A DNA stretch of 64,000 bases from Porticoccaceae bacterium (lineage in GTDB: Bacteria > Pseudomonadota > Gammaproteobacteria > Pseudomonadales > Porticoccaceae), in assembly GCA_018664075.1 (NCBI GenBank), contig JABJOY010000034.1, positions 48,394 through 112,393 of the forward strand. Reading direction: 5' to 3'. Every line of letters starts with the position of its first letter. Positions within the stretch are counted from its first letter, which is position 1. Made by a program: the position numbers and the translations under genes. The notes under the pieces were generated by a model. That model did not search any database and was not told the DNA's origin. It saw nothing but the letters and a program-made list of their open reading frames with translations. This document shows positions 42,225 to 52,420 of the stretch, one piece after another.

Positions 42225-43016
42225 ATGTCTACTGTCAGTATGCGCGATATGTTGCAGGCTGGTGTGCATTTCGGCCACCAAACCCGCTTCTGGAACCCCA
42301 AAATGAGCCAGTATATCTTCGGCTCGCGAAACAAAGTTCATGTTATTAACCTTGAGCACACTGTGCCAGCCTTTAACGAAGCATTAGAAATTTTGCGCGT
42401 TGAAGCCGCCAAAGGTAATCAAATTCTTTTTGTTGGCACCAAGCGTGCCGCGCAGAAAATCGTTAAAGAGCAAGCAGAGCGCTGCGGTATGCCCTATGTC
42501 AGCCATCGCTGGTTGGGCGGCATGCTCACTAACTACAAAACAATCCGTGCTTCTATCCGTCGTTTCCGCGAGCTGGAAACCCAGGAAGCCGATGGCACCT
42601 TTGAGAAGCTGACCAAGAAAGAAGTTCTGATGCGCACGCGCATGAAGGACAAGCTTGAGAACAGCATCGGTGGTATCAAAGATATGAACGGTCTGCCGGA
42701 TATCCTATTTGTTGTGGATGTGGATCACGAGCGCATTGCCATCAATGAAGCCAATAAGCTGGGTATTCCAGTGGTGGGCATTGTTGATACTAACAGCGAT
42801 CCCGATGGCGTTGATTATGTGATTCCTGGCAATGATGACTCCATCCGTGCAATCAAGCTGTATGCAGCATCTGTCGCAGACACTGTTCTTGAGGGCAAGG
42901 CACAGTCAGCCACTGTCACCAGTAAAGACGAGTTTGTTGAAGAAGTAGCTGATGAAGCCGCTCCTGCGGAGGCGCCAGCAGCTGAAGCTGCACCCAAGGA
43001 AGCCGCAGCGGAATAA
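42225..43016 (+). CDS. rpsB: 30S ribosomal protein S2
   Basis: A 263-residue S2. [54 protein letters not shown] and [34 protein letters not shown] are the family hallmarks. The start at 42225 follows AAGAGGAAA. The upstream in-frame extension is leader sequence. The C-terminus carries an Ala/Glu/Pro-rich tail (about residues 238-263) longer than in E. coli. It is the first gene of the translation cluster, with tsf downstream after an attenuator-like hairpin. Confidence 0.98.
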   Translation: MSTVSMRDMLQAGVHFGHQTRFWNPKMSQYIFGSRNKVHVINLEHTVPAFNEALEILRVEAAKGNQILFVGTKRAAQKIVKEQAERCGMPYVSHRWLGGMLTNYKTIRASIRRFRELETQEADGTFEKLTKKEVLMRTRMKDKLENSIGGIKDMNGLPDILFVVDVDHERIAINEANKLGIPVVGIVDTNSDPDGVDYVIPGNDDSIRAIKLYAASVADTVLEGKAQSATVTSKDEFVEEVADEAAPAEAPAAEAAPKEAAAE

Positions 43017-43060
43017 TTTCCACTGCAGCCGATGGGGCACAGCACAGGTAATAAATTAAA

Positions 43061-43082
43061 GGGGGCCGCTGCCCCCTTTTTT
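43061..43082 (+). terminator. intrinsic terminator/attenuator between rpsB and tsf
   Basis: GGGGGC (43061-43066) and GCCCCC (43071-43076) form a six-base-pair G+C stem around a CGCT loop, followed by six T residues. It lies 45 bases after the rpsB stop and 33 before the tsf ATG, so it would lower tsf transcription relative to rpsB, or tsf has its own promoter. Confidence 0.8.
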
Positions 43083-43114
43083 CCAACTGATTAAATGTTA
43101 TAGAGAGGAATACA

Positions 43115-43978
43115 ATGTCACAGGTAACAGCATCTTTAGTTAAAGAGCTACGAGATCGCACTGGTTTAGGCATGATGGAATGCAAGAGAGCATTGGCTGA
43201 AGCTGGTGCTGATATTGATAAGGCAATTGAAGAGTTGCGCAAGTCCAGTGGGATGAAAGCCGCCAAGAAAGCAGGCCGCACAGCTGCTGATGGAGTTGTT
43301 ATGTTCAAGTCTGAAGGTGGCTATGGACTGCTGCTGGAAGTTAACAGCGAAACTGATTTTGCTGCTCGTGATGAGGGTTTTCAGGGCTTTGCCAATGCTG
43401 TTATGGACGCCGCCTTCAGTGCCAAAGAAACCGATATCGCTGTCCTGATGGCCGCTGGCCTGGAGTCTGACCGTGAAGCTCTGGTGCAGAAGATTGGTGA
43501 GAATATTTCGGCCCGTCGCGCGGCTAGTCTGGAAGCGCCGGTTATCGGTGGCTATGTACACAGCAACAACCGCATTGCTGTGCTGGTTGGCTTGACTGCA
43601 GGTACCGAGGAGTTGGCCCGGGATGTTGCCATGCATGTTGCAGCGGTCAACCCTGCGGTAGTAAGCTCTGATCAAATGCCTGCGGAGCTGATTGCTGCAG
43701 AGAAAGAGATCTACTCTGCCCAGGCGCGCGAGAGTGGCAAGCCTGAAGAGATTATTGAAAAAATGATTGGCGGCCGGGTCAGCAAGTTCTTGAAAGAGAG
43801 CAGCCTGATCGACCAGCCTTTTGTTAAGGACCCAGATACTACAGTGGGCAAGCTGGTTGCAGCCAGTGGTGCTGAAGTGGTCTCATTCGTCCGTTTTGAA
43901 GTGGGCGAGGGTATCGAAGTGGAAGAAGTTGATTTCGCCGCTGAAGTTGCCGCGCAGGTTGCAGGTGCCGGCGAGTAA
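43115..43978 (+). CDS. tsf: translation elongation factor Ts
   Basis: A 287-residue EF-Ts, the nucleotide-exchange factor for EF-Tu. [34 protein letters not shown] is the N-terminal UBA-like domain. The core has [13 protein letters not shown] (the TDF-A motif that contacts EF-Tu), [16 protein letters not shown] and [16 protein letters not shown]. Length is close to the E. coli protein (283). GAGAGGAA precedes the ATG. It lies between the rpsB terminator and pyrH. Confidence 0.98.
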   Translation: MSQVTASLVKELRDRTGLGMMECKRALAEAGADIDKAIEELRKSSGMKAAKKAGRTAADGVVMFKSEGGYGLLLEVNSETDFAARDEGFQGFANAVMDAAFSAKETDIAVLMAAGLESDREALVQKIGENISARRAASLEAPVIGGYVHSNNRIAVLVGLTAGTEELARDVAMHVAAVNPAVVSSDQMPAELIAAEKEIYSAQARESGKPEEIIEKMIGGRVSKFLKESSLIDQPFVKDPDTTVGKLVAASGAEVVSFVRFEVGEGIEVEEVDFAAEVAAQVAGAGE

Positions 43979-43996
43979 TAGATAACAGGAGCATTT

Positions 43997-44743
43997 ATGC
44001 CAACCACCGGTAAAGAGAAAACCTACAAACGTATTCTTCTCAAGCTAAGTGGTGAGGAGTTAATGGGTGAAGAGGGCTTTGGGATTGACCCCAAGGTCCT
44101 GGATCGCATGGCTCTTGAAATTGGTCAGCTTGTGGGCATTGGCGTGCAGGTAGGACTGGTTATCGGTGGTGGCAATCTTTTCCGCGGGGCGGCTCTGAAC
44201 GCTGCAGGTATGGATCGGGTGACGGGCGACCATATGGGTATGCTGGCTACGGTGATGAATGCCCTGGCAATGCGTGATGCGCTTGAGCGCACCAATATTT
44301 CCTCCCATGTTATGTCATCTATTCCTATGAGTGGCGTGGTAGAGCATTATGATCGCCGCCGCGCTATACGCTATATTAAGGATGGCGATGTGGTAATTTT
44401 CGCTGCAGGAACTGGCAATCCATTTTTCACTACAGACTCTGCAGCCTGTCTCCGGGGCATTGAAATCGATGCTGATGTGGTACTCAAAGCCACTAAGGTC
44501 GATGGTGTGTACAGCGCCGATCCAATGTTGGATGCCAATGCTGAGCTATACTCTCATTTGACCTACGATCAGGTGCTCGACAAGAAGCTTGCAGTGATGG
44601 ACCTGACAGCAATCTGTCTCTGTCGCGAACACAATATGCCTCTTCGAGTATTCCGTATGTCCAAGCAGGGTGCATTGTTGAATCTAGTGGTTGGCGGCGC
44701 TGAAGGCACGCTGATCGAAGAGGGAGAAGAGGTTAGTAAATGA
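43997..44743 (+). CDS. pyrH: uridylate kinase
   Basis: A 248-residue amino-acid-kinase-fold enzyme that phosphorylates UMP to [60 protein letters not shown] and [17 protein letters not shown] are diagnostic. The predicted start is 18 bases after the tsf stop, with CAGGAG upstream. The end overlaps the frr start by four bases, so the two are translationally coupled. The gene order equals E. coli. Confidence 0.98.
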   Translation: MPTTGKEKTYKRILLKLSGEELMGEEGFGIDPKVLDRMALEIGQLVGIGVQVGLVIGGGNLFRGAALNAAGMDRVTGDHMGMLATVMNALAMRDALERTNISSHVMSSIPMSGVVEHYDRRRAIRYIKDGDVVIFAAGTGNPFFTTDSAACLRGIEIDADVVLKATKVDGVYSADPMLDANAELYSHLTYDQVLDKKLAVMDLTAICLCREHNMPLRVFRMSKQGALLNLVVGGAEGTLIEEGEEVSK

Positions 44744-45297
44744 TTGAAGAATTAAAGCAGGATGCGCAAGAGCGCATGATCAAGGCTGTGGACGCACTGG
44801 GCGGAGCCTTTAACAAGATTCGCACTGGTCGCGCCCACCCCAGTATTCTGGATGGGCTTTCAGTCGACTATTACGGTGTTGATACGCCTCTGAGCCAGGC
44901 GGCTTCGATTTCCATTGAAGATGCGCGCACATTGTCGGTAACTCCCTGGGAAAAGTCTCTGGTGCCGGAAATCGAAAAAGCAATTATGAAGTCGGATCTG
45001 GGCTTAAACCCCTCCACAGCTGGCGCAGTCATTCGCGTGCCGCTGCCAGCGCTGACCGAGGAGACTCGCAAGCATTACGGTAAGCAGGCCAAGGCTGAAG
45101 CCGAGGGAGCGAGAATTTCAATCCGCAATATCCGCCGCGATGTCATCTCCGATATTAAAGAGCTGCAGAAAGCCAAAGATATCAGCGAAGATGAAGAGCG
45201 CAAGGCACAGGATGATGTGCAAAAAATCACCGATAGTTTTATCGCCAGAGTTGAAGAAGCACTAGCGGCAAAAGAAAAGGATTTGATGGAGATCTGA
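44740..45297 (+). CDS. frr: ribosome recycling factor
   Basis: A 185-residue RRF, the tRNA-mimicking protein that splits post-termination ribosomes with [34 protein letters not shown]-like [18 protein letters not shown] and [18 protein letters not shown] are typical. Length equals the family standard. It starts within the pyrH stop (ATGA). Confidence 0.98.
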   Translation: MIEELKQDAQERMIKAVDALGGAFNKIRTGRAHPSILDGLSVDYYGVDTPLSQAASISIEDARTLSVTPWEKSLVPEIEKAIMKSDLGLNPSTAGAVIRVPLPALTEETRKHYGKQAKAEAEGARISIRNIRRDVISDIKELQKAKDISEDEERKAQDDVQKITDSFIARVEEALAAKEKDLMEI

Positions 45298-45317
45298 TCT
45301 CCATAAAGGTGCAGATC

Positions 45318-46097
45318 ATGGTTGATCCTACTCCCCTGACGTCAATGTATCCGCTCAGGCATATTGCCATTATTATGGATGGCAATAACCGCTGGGCGAA
45401 GCAGCGTGGACTGACCGGTATCGCTGGACACGAAGCTGGGGTAGAGCGTATCCGCGACGTTCTGGCGACAGCTCAAAAAGCCCATATTGATACCATGACC
45501 CTGTTCGCATTTAGCAGCGAAAACTGGAAGCGTCCAGAGCTTGAAGTGCGCGGGTTGATGTCGTTGTTTTCCTCCTATTTAAAGCAAGAAGCCAAGACAC
45601 TCCGCGATGATGGTGTGCGGCTCAAAGTGGTTGGCAATCGCAGCCATTTTAGTGATCGTTTAAAGCGCCTTATCAGCGATACAGAGACAAAGACTGCCAG
45701 CGGTAAGTTTACGCTGTATCTTTGTGTTGACTATGGCGGTCGCTGGGATATTGCAAAAACTGCGCAAAAGCTGGCCTCTGAGGTGCAGATGGGACGGGTG
45801 CGATCTTCAGATATCGATGAAGATCTGTTTGGTAAATATTTGCAGCAGGATGGTATTCCAGATCCGGATCTCTGTATCCGCACTGCTGGTGAACAGCGAA
45901 TCAGTAACTTCCTGCTGTGGCAGTTAGCCTATACTGAGCTGTATTTTGCTGACTGCTACTGGCCCGACTTTGATGCCAATGCCCTAGAGCTCGCTATGAC
46001 TGAGTACTATCGTCGGCAACGGCGTTTTGGTCTTCGCACTGATGATGAGCCCGATGCTGAACTGGACCATGATCGAGGGGAGAGCGTCCATGCTTAA
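45318..46097 (+). CDS. uppS: undecaprenyl diphosphate synthase
   Basis: A 259-residue cis-prenyltransferase that makes the C55 lipid carrier for peptidoglycan and O-antigen. HIAIIMDGNNRWAKQRGL holds the catalytic Asp, then GHEAGVERIRDVL, TLFAFSSENWKRP and the C-terminal RTAGEQRISNFLLWQLAYTEL. AAAGGTG six bases upstream selects the ATG at 45318 over an in-frame GTG that lies inside that site. Its stop overlaps cdsA by eight bases. Confidence 0.96.
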   Translation: MVDPTPLTSMYPLRHIAIIMDGNNRWAKQRGLTGIAGHEAGVERIRDVLATAQKAHIDTMTLFAFSSENWKRPELEVRGLMSLFSSYLKQEAKTLRDDGVRLKVVGNRSHFSDRLKRLISDTETKTASGKFTLYLCVDYGGRWDIAKTAQKLASEVQMGRVRSSDIDEDLFGKYLQQDGIPDPDLCIRTAGEQRISNFLLWQLAYTELYFADCYWPDFDANALELAMTEYYRRQRRFGLRTDDEPDAELDHDRGESVHA

Positions 46098-46917
46098 GCA
46101 GCGAGTTTTTACCGCGGTAATCCTGGTCGCTCTGTTTCTGTGGCTCCTGCTAAGTCTGTCTGCCACTGATTTTTCCCTGGTTATTATGCTGTTGGTAATG
46201 GTTGCCGGTTGGGAGTGGACTAATTTATTGAAGCTAGGCAATGTGGCTGCCAGGACAGGTTACCTGACAGCGCTGTTTCTGCTGCTTGGTGCTGCTGGCT
46301 ATAGTCTCGGTCTGTTCGGTGAGTTTGATTTTGCCTTGGGGCAACAGATCAGTCTGATTGCTGTGGGCCTCTGGGCGGTTATTTTTTTATGGCTGCAGGG
46401 CTATCCGTCCAGCGCGATTCTATGGTCGCCGAAACCTGTTTTGGGTTTGATTGGATTGATTTTGCTGGTCGCAACCTGGGTTGCTCTGGCCTCTATCCTG
46501 CATAGGGATTCCGGTCGTTGGTTGCTGTTGCTTGCTATTGTGATTGTGGTGCTGGCAGATGTGGGGGGGTATATAGCAGGCAGACTTTTCGGCAAACACA
46601 AGCTGGCACCTATTGTGAGCCCGGGAAAAACCTGGGAGGGTTTTATCGGCGGTATGTTTTTGCAGCTATTGCTGATTGCGGGTTTGCTCTGGGCAAGGCC
46701 TGAGTTCAGTCCCTTGGCATTATCAATTTTGATTATTCCTGTGGCACTTTATTCTGTGCTGGGGGACCTTTTTGAAAGTATGGTTAAACGCCACAGTGGT
46801 GTTAAAGACAGCAGTCAATTACTGCCTGGCCATGGCGGGGTGCTGGACCGTATTGATGGCATTATGGCGGCGTTGCCTCTGTTCAGCTTGCTGCTCGCGC
46901 AGTCGAGCTTTGTCTGA
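46090..46917 (+). CDS. cdsA: phosphatidate cytidylyltransferase
   Basis: A 275-residue multi-pass membrane enzyme that makes CDP-diacylglycerol. Several hydrophobic helices lead to the family signature near the end: SVLGDLFESMVKRHSGVKDSSQLLPGHGGVLDRIDG (S-x-x-D-x-x-E-S-x-x-K-R and G-H-G-G-x-x-D-R-x-D). The start at 46090 lies inside uppS behind GGGGAGAG. The upstream in-frame extension is uppS sequence read in another frame. ispC follows after three bases. Confidence 0.95.
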   Translation: MLKQRVFTAVILVALFLWLLLSLSATDFSLVIMLLVMVAGWEWTNLLKLGNVAARTGYLTALFLLLGAAGYSLGLFGEFDFALGQQISLIAVGLWAVIFLWLQGYPSSAILWSPKPVLGLIGLILLVATWVALASILHRDSGRWLLLLAIVIVVLADVGGYIAGRLFGKHKLAPIVSPGKTWEGFIGGMFLQLLLIAGLLWARPEFSPLALSILIIPVALYSVLGDLFESMVKRHSGVKDSSQLLPGHGGVLDRIDGIMAALPLFSLLLAQSSFV

Positions 46918-46920
46918 CCT

Positions 46921-48099
46921 ATGCAATCTATTACCCTGCTTGGTGCGACTGGCTCTATTGGTGAGAGCACCTTGGATGTTATTGCCCGCCACCCGGATAA
47001 ATACTCAGTCTTTGCCTTAACAGGCCATCAACAGCTTGAAAAACTTGCGCTGCAATGCCAGCGTTTTCAGCCTCAGTTTACTGTTGTCAATGATGCCAAA
47101 TCTGCTGCACAGCTGCAGATAATGTTGGCCGCAAACAATACCAAGACCGAAGTGCTTTACGGTACTGAAGCTCTCTGTCAGGTGGCGAGCGCAGCTCAGG
47201 TGGATGGGGTAATGGCCGCCATCGTAGGTGCGGCCGGGCTGGTGCCAACTATGGCTGCAGTTAAGGCAGGTAAAAAAATATTGCTCGCCAATAAGGAGTC
47301 TCTGGTGATGGCCGGCGGCCTGTTTATGGATGCGGTGAAGGCGTCTGGTTCGGAGCTATTGCCCATAGATAGTGAGCACAATGCGATTTTTCAGTGTTTG
47401 CCAGCCAACTACGAGCAGGCCGAAACCAATGGTATCAGCAAGCTTTTGCTGTCTGCTTCCGGCGGTCCATTTCGCGGTTGGTCAGCTGAGCAGATGGCTG
47501 TTGTAACCCCAGATCAGGCCTGTGCCCATCCCAACTGGTCCATGGGCCGCAAGATATCTGTCGATTCCGCTTCACTGATGAATAAAGGTCTTGAGTTGAT
47601 TGAGGCCTGTTGGCTGTTTGCAGTGACGCCCTCTCAGATTGAAGTGGTGGTGCACCCTCAGAGCGTAATCCACTCATTGGTGCAATATGTTGATGGCTCG
47701 GTACTGGCGCAGCTGGGTAACCCGGATATGCGGACACCGATTGCCTACGGCCTGGCCTGGCCAGATCGCATGGACGCCGGGGTGGCTGAGCTTGATTTAT
47801 TCGATATTGCCAGATTGGATTTCGAGCGGGCTGACCTGGTTAACTTCCCCTGTTTGCAGTTAGCATCAGATGCGGCTGCAGCCGGTGGTGATGCTCCGGC
47901 TATTCTCAATGCCGCCAATGAAATTGCTGTTCAAGCGTTCCTCGATGGACGTATTGGCTTTACTCAGATAGCAGAGGTTGTAGATAATACTCTCTCTGGT
48001 CTTGAGCTTGGTGAACCAGATTCACTGGATGCAGTCCAAGAGTCCGACAAAAAAGCGCGCAGTCACAGTGCTGCCTATATAACTGGAATAGAGTCTTAG
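46921..48099 (+). CDS. ispC: 1-deoxy-D-xylulose 5-phosphate reductoisomerase
   Basis: A 392-residue enzyme of the MEP isoprenoid pathway. [21 protein letters not shown] binds [18 protein letters not shown] and [16 protein letters not shown] carry metal and substrate residues, and SASGGPFRG plus the flexible-loop region [23 protein letters not shown] complete the site. It supplies precursors for UppS two genes upstream. The three-base gaps on both sides indicate operonic expression. Confidence 0.97.
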   Translation: MQSITLLGATGSIGESTLDVIARHPDKYSVFALTGHQQLEKLALQCQRFQPQFTVVNDAKSAAQLQIMLAANNTKTEVLYGTEALCQVASAAQVDGVMAAIVGAAGLVPTMAAVKAGKKILLANKESLVMAGGLFMDAVKASGSELLPIDSEHNAIFQCLPANYEQAETNGISKLLLSASGGPFRGWSAEQMAVVTPDQACAHPNWSMGRKISVDSASLMNKGLELIEACWLFAVTPSQIEVVVHPQSVIHSLVQYVDGSVLAQLGNPDMRTPIAYGLAWPDRMDAGVAELDLFDIARLDFERADLVNFPCLQLASDAAAAGGDAPAILNAANEIAVQAFLDGRIGFTQIAEVVDNTLSGLELGEPDSLDAVQESDKKARSHSAAYITGIES

Positions 48100-48102
48100 T
48101 TT

Positions 48103-49461
48103 ATGGAGCTGTTATATACAGTTTTTTATACCTTCATTGCACTGGGTGTGTTGGTAACCTTTCACGAGTTCGGTCATTTTTGGGTGGCGCGGCGCTGCGG
48201 GGTCAAAGTAGAGCGGTTCTCTATTGGTTTTGGAACGCCTCTGGTGCGCTGGCGAGATAAGCAGGATACGGAATTTGTGCTCGCCTTACTGCCTCTGGGT
48301 GGCTATGTTAAAATGGTCGATGAGCGGGAAGGTAATGTAGATTCTGATGATTTGCACCATGCCTTTAATCGCAAATCAGTCTGGCAGCGTATGGCGATCG
48401 TCAGCGCTGGCCCGATTGCTAATTTTCTGCTGGCCCTTGTGGCTTTCTGGTGGGTCTTTTTGGCTGGGGAAAAGGGCCTTGCCCCAGTGGTTGGACTGGT
48501 TGAGGAAAACTCTCTCGGCGCTAACTCTGGCTTTGAAAGCGGTATGGAAATTGTTGCTATCGATGGTGTTGAGACTCCTACCTGGGGCAAAGTGTCCAAG
48601 CAGCTGTTTGGGTTTATTGGCAGCAGCGGCGATATTCCCTTTACTGTTGTCTATGGCGATTCGGATCTTCGCTATGAGGTTAATGTTGCTGTAGACCGCT
48701 GGTTGCGGGAAGCTGAGGAGCCAATGCCCCTGCGTGAACTTGGTATCAGCCCGCCATTTGAATTGGACAGTCTGACCCTGAATGAAGTGTTCGAGGATGG
48801 CGCGGGCTACAGTGCGGGCCTGCGCTCAGGGGATCAGCTGATTAGCATTAATGGGCTGGCGATCGAAGATGTAAACCGGTTTATCAATATTGTGGCCGCC
48901 AGCGCAGGTACGGAAATCACTCTCGAGGTGCTGCGCGACACTGAGTCCCTAACTATTCAGGCTGTGCCTCGGCTGGCCGAACGAGATGGCCGCCAGGTGG
49001 GGCAGTTAGCGGTGCGCCTAGCCTCTACTGGCAAATATCCGGATGAGCTGTTGCGCGACGTGGATTACAGTGTTTTTACTGCTATTCCTCGGAGCATTAA
49101 GGAAACTGCAGATACCAGCATTTTTGTGCTTAATTCCATTGGCAAGTTGATAGTGGGCGACCTTTCGCCAAAGAACCTCAGTGGTCCCATAACAATTGCC
49201 AAGGTCGCTGGTGACAGTGCCCGCTCTGGAAGCGACAATTTTATTCGCTTTGTGGCTATTCTCAGTATAATGCTTGGCGTAATGAATCTGTTGCCAGTTC
49301 CGGTGTTGGATGGTGGTCACCTCATGTATTACTTGATTGAGGTGGTTAAGGGTTCTCCTGTATCTGATCAAATTCAGATTGTGGGATATAAAGTAGGGTT
49401 TGTGATGTTGATTGGGTTGATGATATTTGCCACCTACAACGATGTAACGCGGACATTTTAA
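48103..49461 (+). CDS. rseP: RIP zinc metalloprotease RseP
   Basis: A 452-residue site-2 protease of the inner membrane. TFHEFGHFWVARRCGVKVERFSIGFG gives the zinc motif His21-Glu22-His25, and NLLPVPVLDGGHLMYY the third ligand Asp403. Two PDZ domains occupy the periplasmic middle (about 105-200 and 205-295). In E. coli it cleaves the anti-sigma factor RseA to release sigma E. It lies directly before bamA, linking envelope-stress sensing with outer-membrane assembly. Confidence 0.96.
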   Translation: MELLYTVFYTFIALGVLVTFHEFGHFWVARRCGVKVERFSIGFGTPLVRWRDKQDTEFVLALLPLGGYVKMVDEREGNVDSDDLHHAFNRKSVWQRMAIVSAGPIANFLLALVAFWWVFLAGEKGLAPVVGLVEENSLGANSGFESGMEIVAIDGVETPTWGKVSKQLFGFIGSSGDIPFTVVYGDSDLRYEVNVAVDRWLREAEEPMPLRELGISPPFELDSLTLNEVFEDGAGYSAGLRSGDQLISINGLAIEDVNRFINIVAASAGTEITLEVLRDTESLTIQAVPRLAERDGRQVGQLAVRLASTGKYPDELLRDVDYSVFTAIPRSIKETADTSIFVLNSIGKLIVGDLSPKNLSGPITIAKVAGDSARSGSDNFIRFVAILSIMLGVMNLLPVPVLDGGHLMYYLIEVVKGSPVSDQIQIVGYKVGFVMLIGLMIFATYNDVTRTF

Positions 49462-49499
49462 ACCGCAAAATATAACTGACAATCAGGTTTGAATTACAC

Positions 49500-51848
49500 A
49501 TGAAGCGACTTTTAAAAGGCCTACTTGCAGTCCTTTTCTCCTTTACAGTTTCTGCCTATGCTGCAGTCTTTCAGGTTGCGGATATCCGTATTGAGGGCTT
49601 GCAGCGAGTATCCGCTGGTACCGTATTTGCAGCACTACCAATCAGTGTGGGTGATCTGGTGGACGAGCCTGCCATCCGTGAGGCGACCAGATCTCTGTTT
49701 CGAACCGGCTATTTTTCCGATGTGGTGATGGCGAGAGATAATGGTGTTCTGGTGATAGGTCTGGCTGAGCGCCCAGCGGTAACAGAGATTAATCTCGAGG
49801 GTAATAAGGCCATAGAGACGGATCAATTACTCGACGCTCTGCGGGACAATGGCCTTGCTGAAGGTCAAATTTTCCGCCAGGTTGTGCTTGAGGGAATGAC
49901 TCAGGAGCTGCAGCGCCAATATGTGTCACAGGGCCGCTATGGCGCTCTGGTCAAAACAGAGGTTGAACAACTGCCGCGCAATCGGGTGGCGGTCAATATA
50001 GATATTGATGAGGGTGATGTAGCCAAGATTCGCCATATTAATATTGTTGGCAACAAACAGTTTTCCGAGGAAGAGCTGCTTGAAAATTTTGAGCAGAACA
50101 CCACAGGCTGGCTGTCGTGGATTTCCAGTAACGATAAATACAGCAGGGAACAGCTAACCGGAGATCTGGAGTCTCTGGAGACCTGGTACCTGGATCGTGG
50201 CTATCTCAAGTTTGCCGTAGAGAGTACTCAGGTATCTATCAGCCCGGATAAAGAGTCCGTGTATATCACTATCAATATCGATGAAGGTGATGTCTACACA
50301 ATCAGTGCTGTGGAGCTGTCCGGGGAATTGAAGTTGCAGGAGGCGCAGATAAGAGCGCTTATCCTGATGCGTAAAGGTATGATTTTCTCACAGTCCTTGA
50401 TGACTACTTCAAGTGAATATATTACTCGCGCTCTGGGTAACAGTGGTTACACTTTTGCGGAGGTCAATGGTTACCCTGAGGTGGACGAAGATGAAAAGAC
50501 TGCCACAGTGACTTTTATGGTAACTCCCGGCATGCGCGCTTATGTGCGCCGTATTGAGTTCCGGGGTAACACCAAGACTGCCGATGAGGTTCTGCGTCGA
50601 GAGATGCGTCAGATGGAAGGTGGTTCGGCGAACAATGCTCTGATAGAGCACTCCAAGGTGCGGCTCGAGCGTCTTGGCTACTTTAAAGAAGTGAATGTTG
50701 AGAACCTGCCAGTGGCAGGAACCAATGATCAGATTGATGTGGTCTATACAGTTGAAGAGCAGCCCTCCGGGTCTGTGGGTGCCAGTGTGGGTTATGCTCA
50801 GGGTACCGGTCTTATTCTGGGTGCCAATCTCAGCGAAAACAACTTTCTGGGTACAGGTAAGCAAGTGGGGGTCGGTCTCAACAAAAGCACCTATCAGAAG
50901 TCGGTGAACTTTAGTTATACCGAGCCCTATTTCACTGTGGATGGCATCAGTGTTGGTTATAATTTGTACGGTCGAGATACCGACTATGATCGCATCAATG
51001 TTGCCAGCTTCTCTACCAATACATTTGGCGCCAGTGTTAATTGGAGCTACCCGGTGTCGGAGATCGAACGACTTGGCTGGGGTCTGGGTTATGAAAATCT
51101 GGATCTTAAGACTGGCTCTTTCGCCTCTCAGGAAATCAGTGATTTTGTCAGCGAAAATGGCGATAATTTCGATGTTGTCAGCCTCAATGTTAACTGGATA
51201 AAATCGACGCTCAACCGCGGTGTTTTTGCTACCCGTGGTACTTCTCAGCGGGTGGGGCTCGATATAGCTGTTCCTGGTTCAGGGCTGGAGTATTACAAGA
51301 CGACCTATAGCCTTCAGCATCTGCGTGGATTAACCAGGTCACTGACATTGAAGCTTCGTGCGGACCTTGGCTATGGTGAAAGCTATGGCGACACTACCAG
51401 TATGCCGTTTTTCAAAAACTTCTACGGCGGTGGCTTTGGCTCAGTTCGCGGCTTTAAACGCAACACTCTGGGTCCCCAGGACACCCCATGCCATCTGAGG
51501 AATCCACCCTGTAGCACAAGCTTTATCGACGATCCGGATCCCATTGGCGGTAATGTTCAGGTTGAATTGGGCGCCGAAGTAATATTTCCACTGCCGTTTC
51601 TTAAAGATCAGCGGTCAGTGCAGTCCACATTCTTTGTTGATGCGGGCAATATTTTCAACACTAAATGTGGTGAAACTCAGGTTAACTGTTTTAAACCTGA
51701 TGTAGGAGAGTTACGCTACTCTGTAGGTGTAGGTGCAACTTGGTTAAGTGGCTTTGGGCCGATTACGTTTAGTATCGCCAAGCCGCTCAATTCGAACGAT
51801 TTCGATGAAACTGAAGTTTTCCAGTTCTCATTGGGTAATCAATTTTAA
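49500..51848 (+). CDS. bamA: outer membrane protein assembly factor BamA
   Basis: A 782-residue Omp85 protein. A signal peptide (cleavage near SAYA/AVFQV) is followed by five POTRA domains (about residues 25-425, beginning FQVADIRIEGLQRVS) and a C-terminal 16-strand barrel. FGSVRGFKRNTLGP is the conserved L6 loop VRGF motif, and the last residue is Phe as in most outer-membrane proteins. A Cys pair lies in the loop after VRGF (PCHLRNPPC). It folds outer-membrane proteins, aided by Skp, whose gene is next. Confidence 0.97.
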   Translation: MKRLLKGLLAVLFSFTVSAYAAVFQVADIRIEGLQRVSAGTVFAALPISVGDLVDEPAIREATRSLFRTGYFSDVVMARDNGVLVIGLAERPAVTEINLEGNKAIETDQLLDALRDNGLAEGQIFRQVVLEGMTQELQRQYVSQGRYGALVKTEVEQLPRNRVAVNIDIDEGDVAKIRHINIVGNKQFSEEELLENFEQNTTGWLSWISSNDKYSREQLTGDLESLETWYLDRGYLKFAVESTQVSISPDKESVYITINIDEGDVYTISAVELSGELKLQEAQIRALILMRKGMIFSQSLMTTSSEYITRALGNSGYTFAEVNGYPEVDEDEKTATVTFMVTPGMRAYVRRIEFRGNTKTADEVLRREMRQMEGGSANNALIEHSKVRLERLGYFKEVNVENLPVAGTNDQIDVVYTVEEQPSGSVGASVGYAQGTGLILGANLSENNFLGTGKQVGVGLNKSTYQKSVNFSYTEPYFTVDGISVGYNLYGRDTDYDRINVASFSTNTFGASVNWSYPVSEIERLGWGLGYENLDLKTGSFASQEISDFVSENGDNFDVVSLNVNWIKSTLNRGVFATRGTSQRVGLDIAVPGSGLEYYKTTYSLQHLRGLTRSLTLKLRADLGYGESYGDTTSMPFFKNFYGGGFGSVRGFKRNTLGPQDTPCHLRNPPCSTSFIDDPDPIGGNVQVELGAEVIFPLPFLKDQRSVQSTFFVDAGNIFNTKCGETQVNCFKPDVGELRYSVGVGATWLSGFGPITFSIAKPLNSNDFDETEVFQFSLGNQF

Positions 51849-51869
51849 TAAAATGTAGGGAGAAGTATT

Positions 51870-52394
51870 GTGGGTAATGTAAAAGCACTTGTTTTAGTTT
51901 TGGTAGCCAGCCTGTTTGCGGTTGCACCTTTGAGCGCAGTGGCGGCAGAGAAAATTGCAGTAGTCGATATGGCGAGAGCTATTTTTGGCTCTAATGCAGC
52001 TCAGGCTAAGCTAAAACAGGCAGAGCAGGGAGCTGATTTTGTCAGCCTTAAAGCTAAGTACGAGGGTTCAGCAGCAGACCTGCAGGCATTGGCCAAAGAA
52101 GCAGAGAGCAAGCGTTTGACATGGTCACAGGAACAGGCAGTTGAGCATCAGAAGAAAATGGAATATGCCAAAGCAGATGCTGAGCTAGCCGGTCGCAAGA
52201 TTCAGGCGGAACAGCAACAGCTGCAGCAGAGCATCATGCAAGAGCTTGGCCCCAAGGCCCAGGAAGCTCTGCAGGAAGTTATCGCGGAAGAGGGCGTTAC
52301 TATTCTACTGCGTGCCGAATCTGTAATGGTCGCCAGCCCAGAGAGTAATCTAACGGCTAAGGTTGCTGACCGACTAAACCAAAAAACAAAGTAA
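51870..52394 (+). CDS. skp: periplasmic chaperone Skp (OmpH)
   Basis: A 174-residue protein with a signal peptide (cleavage near AVAA/EKIAV), then EKIAVVDMARAIFGSNAAQAKL, the Skp N-terminal strand, and a long charged coiled-coil hairpin (about residues 45-140). The C-terminus returns to the beta core with VTILLRAESVMVASPESNLTAKVADRLN. The start is GTG with GGGAGAAG upstream. It holds unfolded outer-membrane proteins for BamA. Confidence 0.92.
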   Translation: MGNVKALVLVLVASLFAVAPLSAVAAEKIAVVDMARAIFGSNAAQAKLKQAEQGADFVSLKAKYEGSAADLQALAKEAESKRLTWSQEQAVEHQKKMEYAKADAELAGRKIQAEQQQLQQSIMQELGPKAQEALQEVIAEEGVTILLRAESVMVASPESNLTAKVADRLNQKTK

Positions 52395-52420
52395 GTTTGT
52401 TCTAGTCAGCCTGCTGCCGG

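Noticed and set aside
43166-43675. Antisense open frame within tsf
   Set aside because: tsf is certain; the antisense translation is low-complexity and lacks a start signal.
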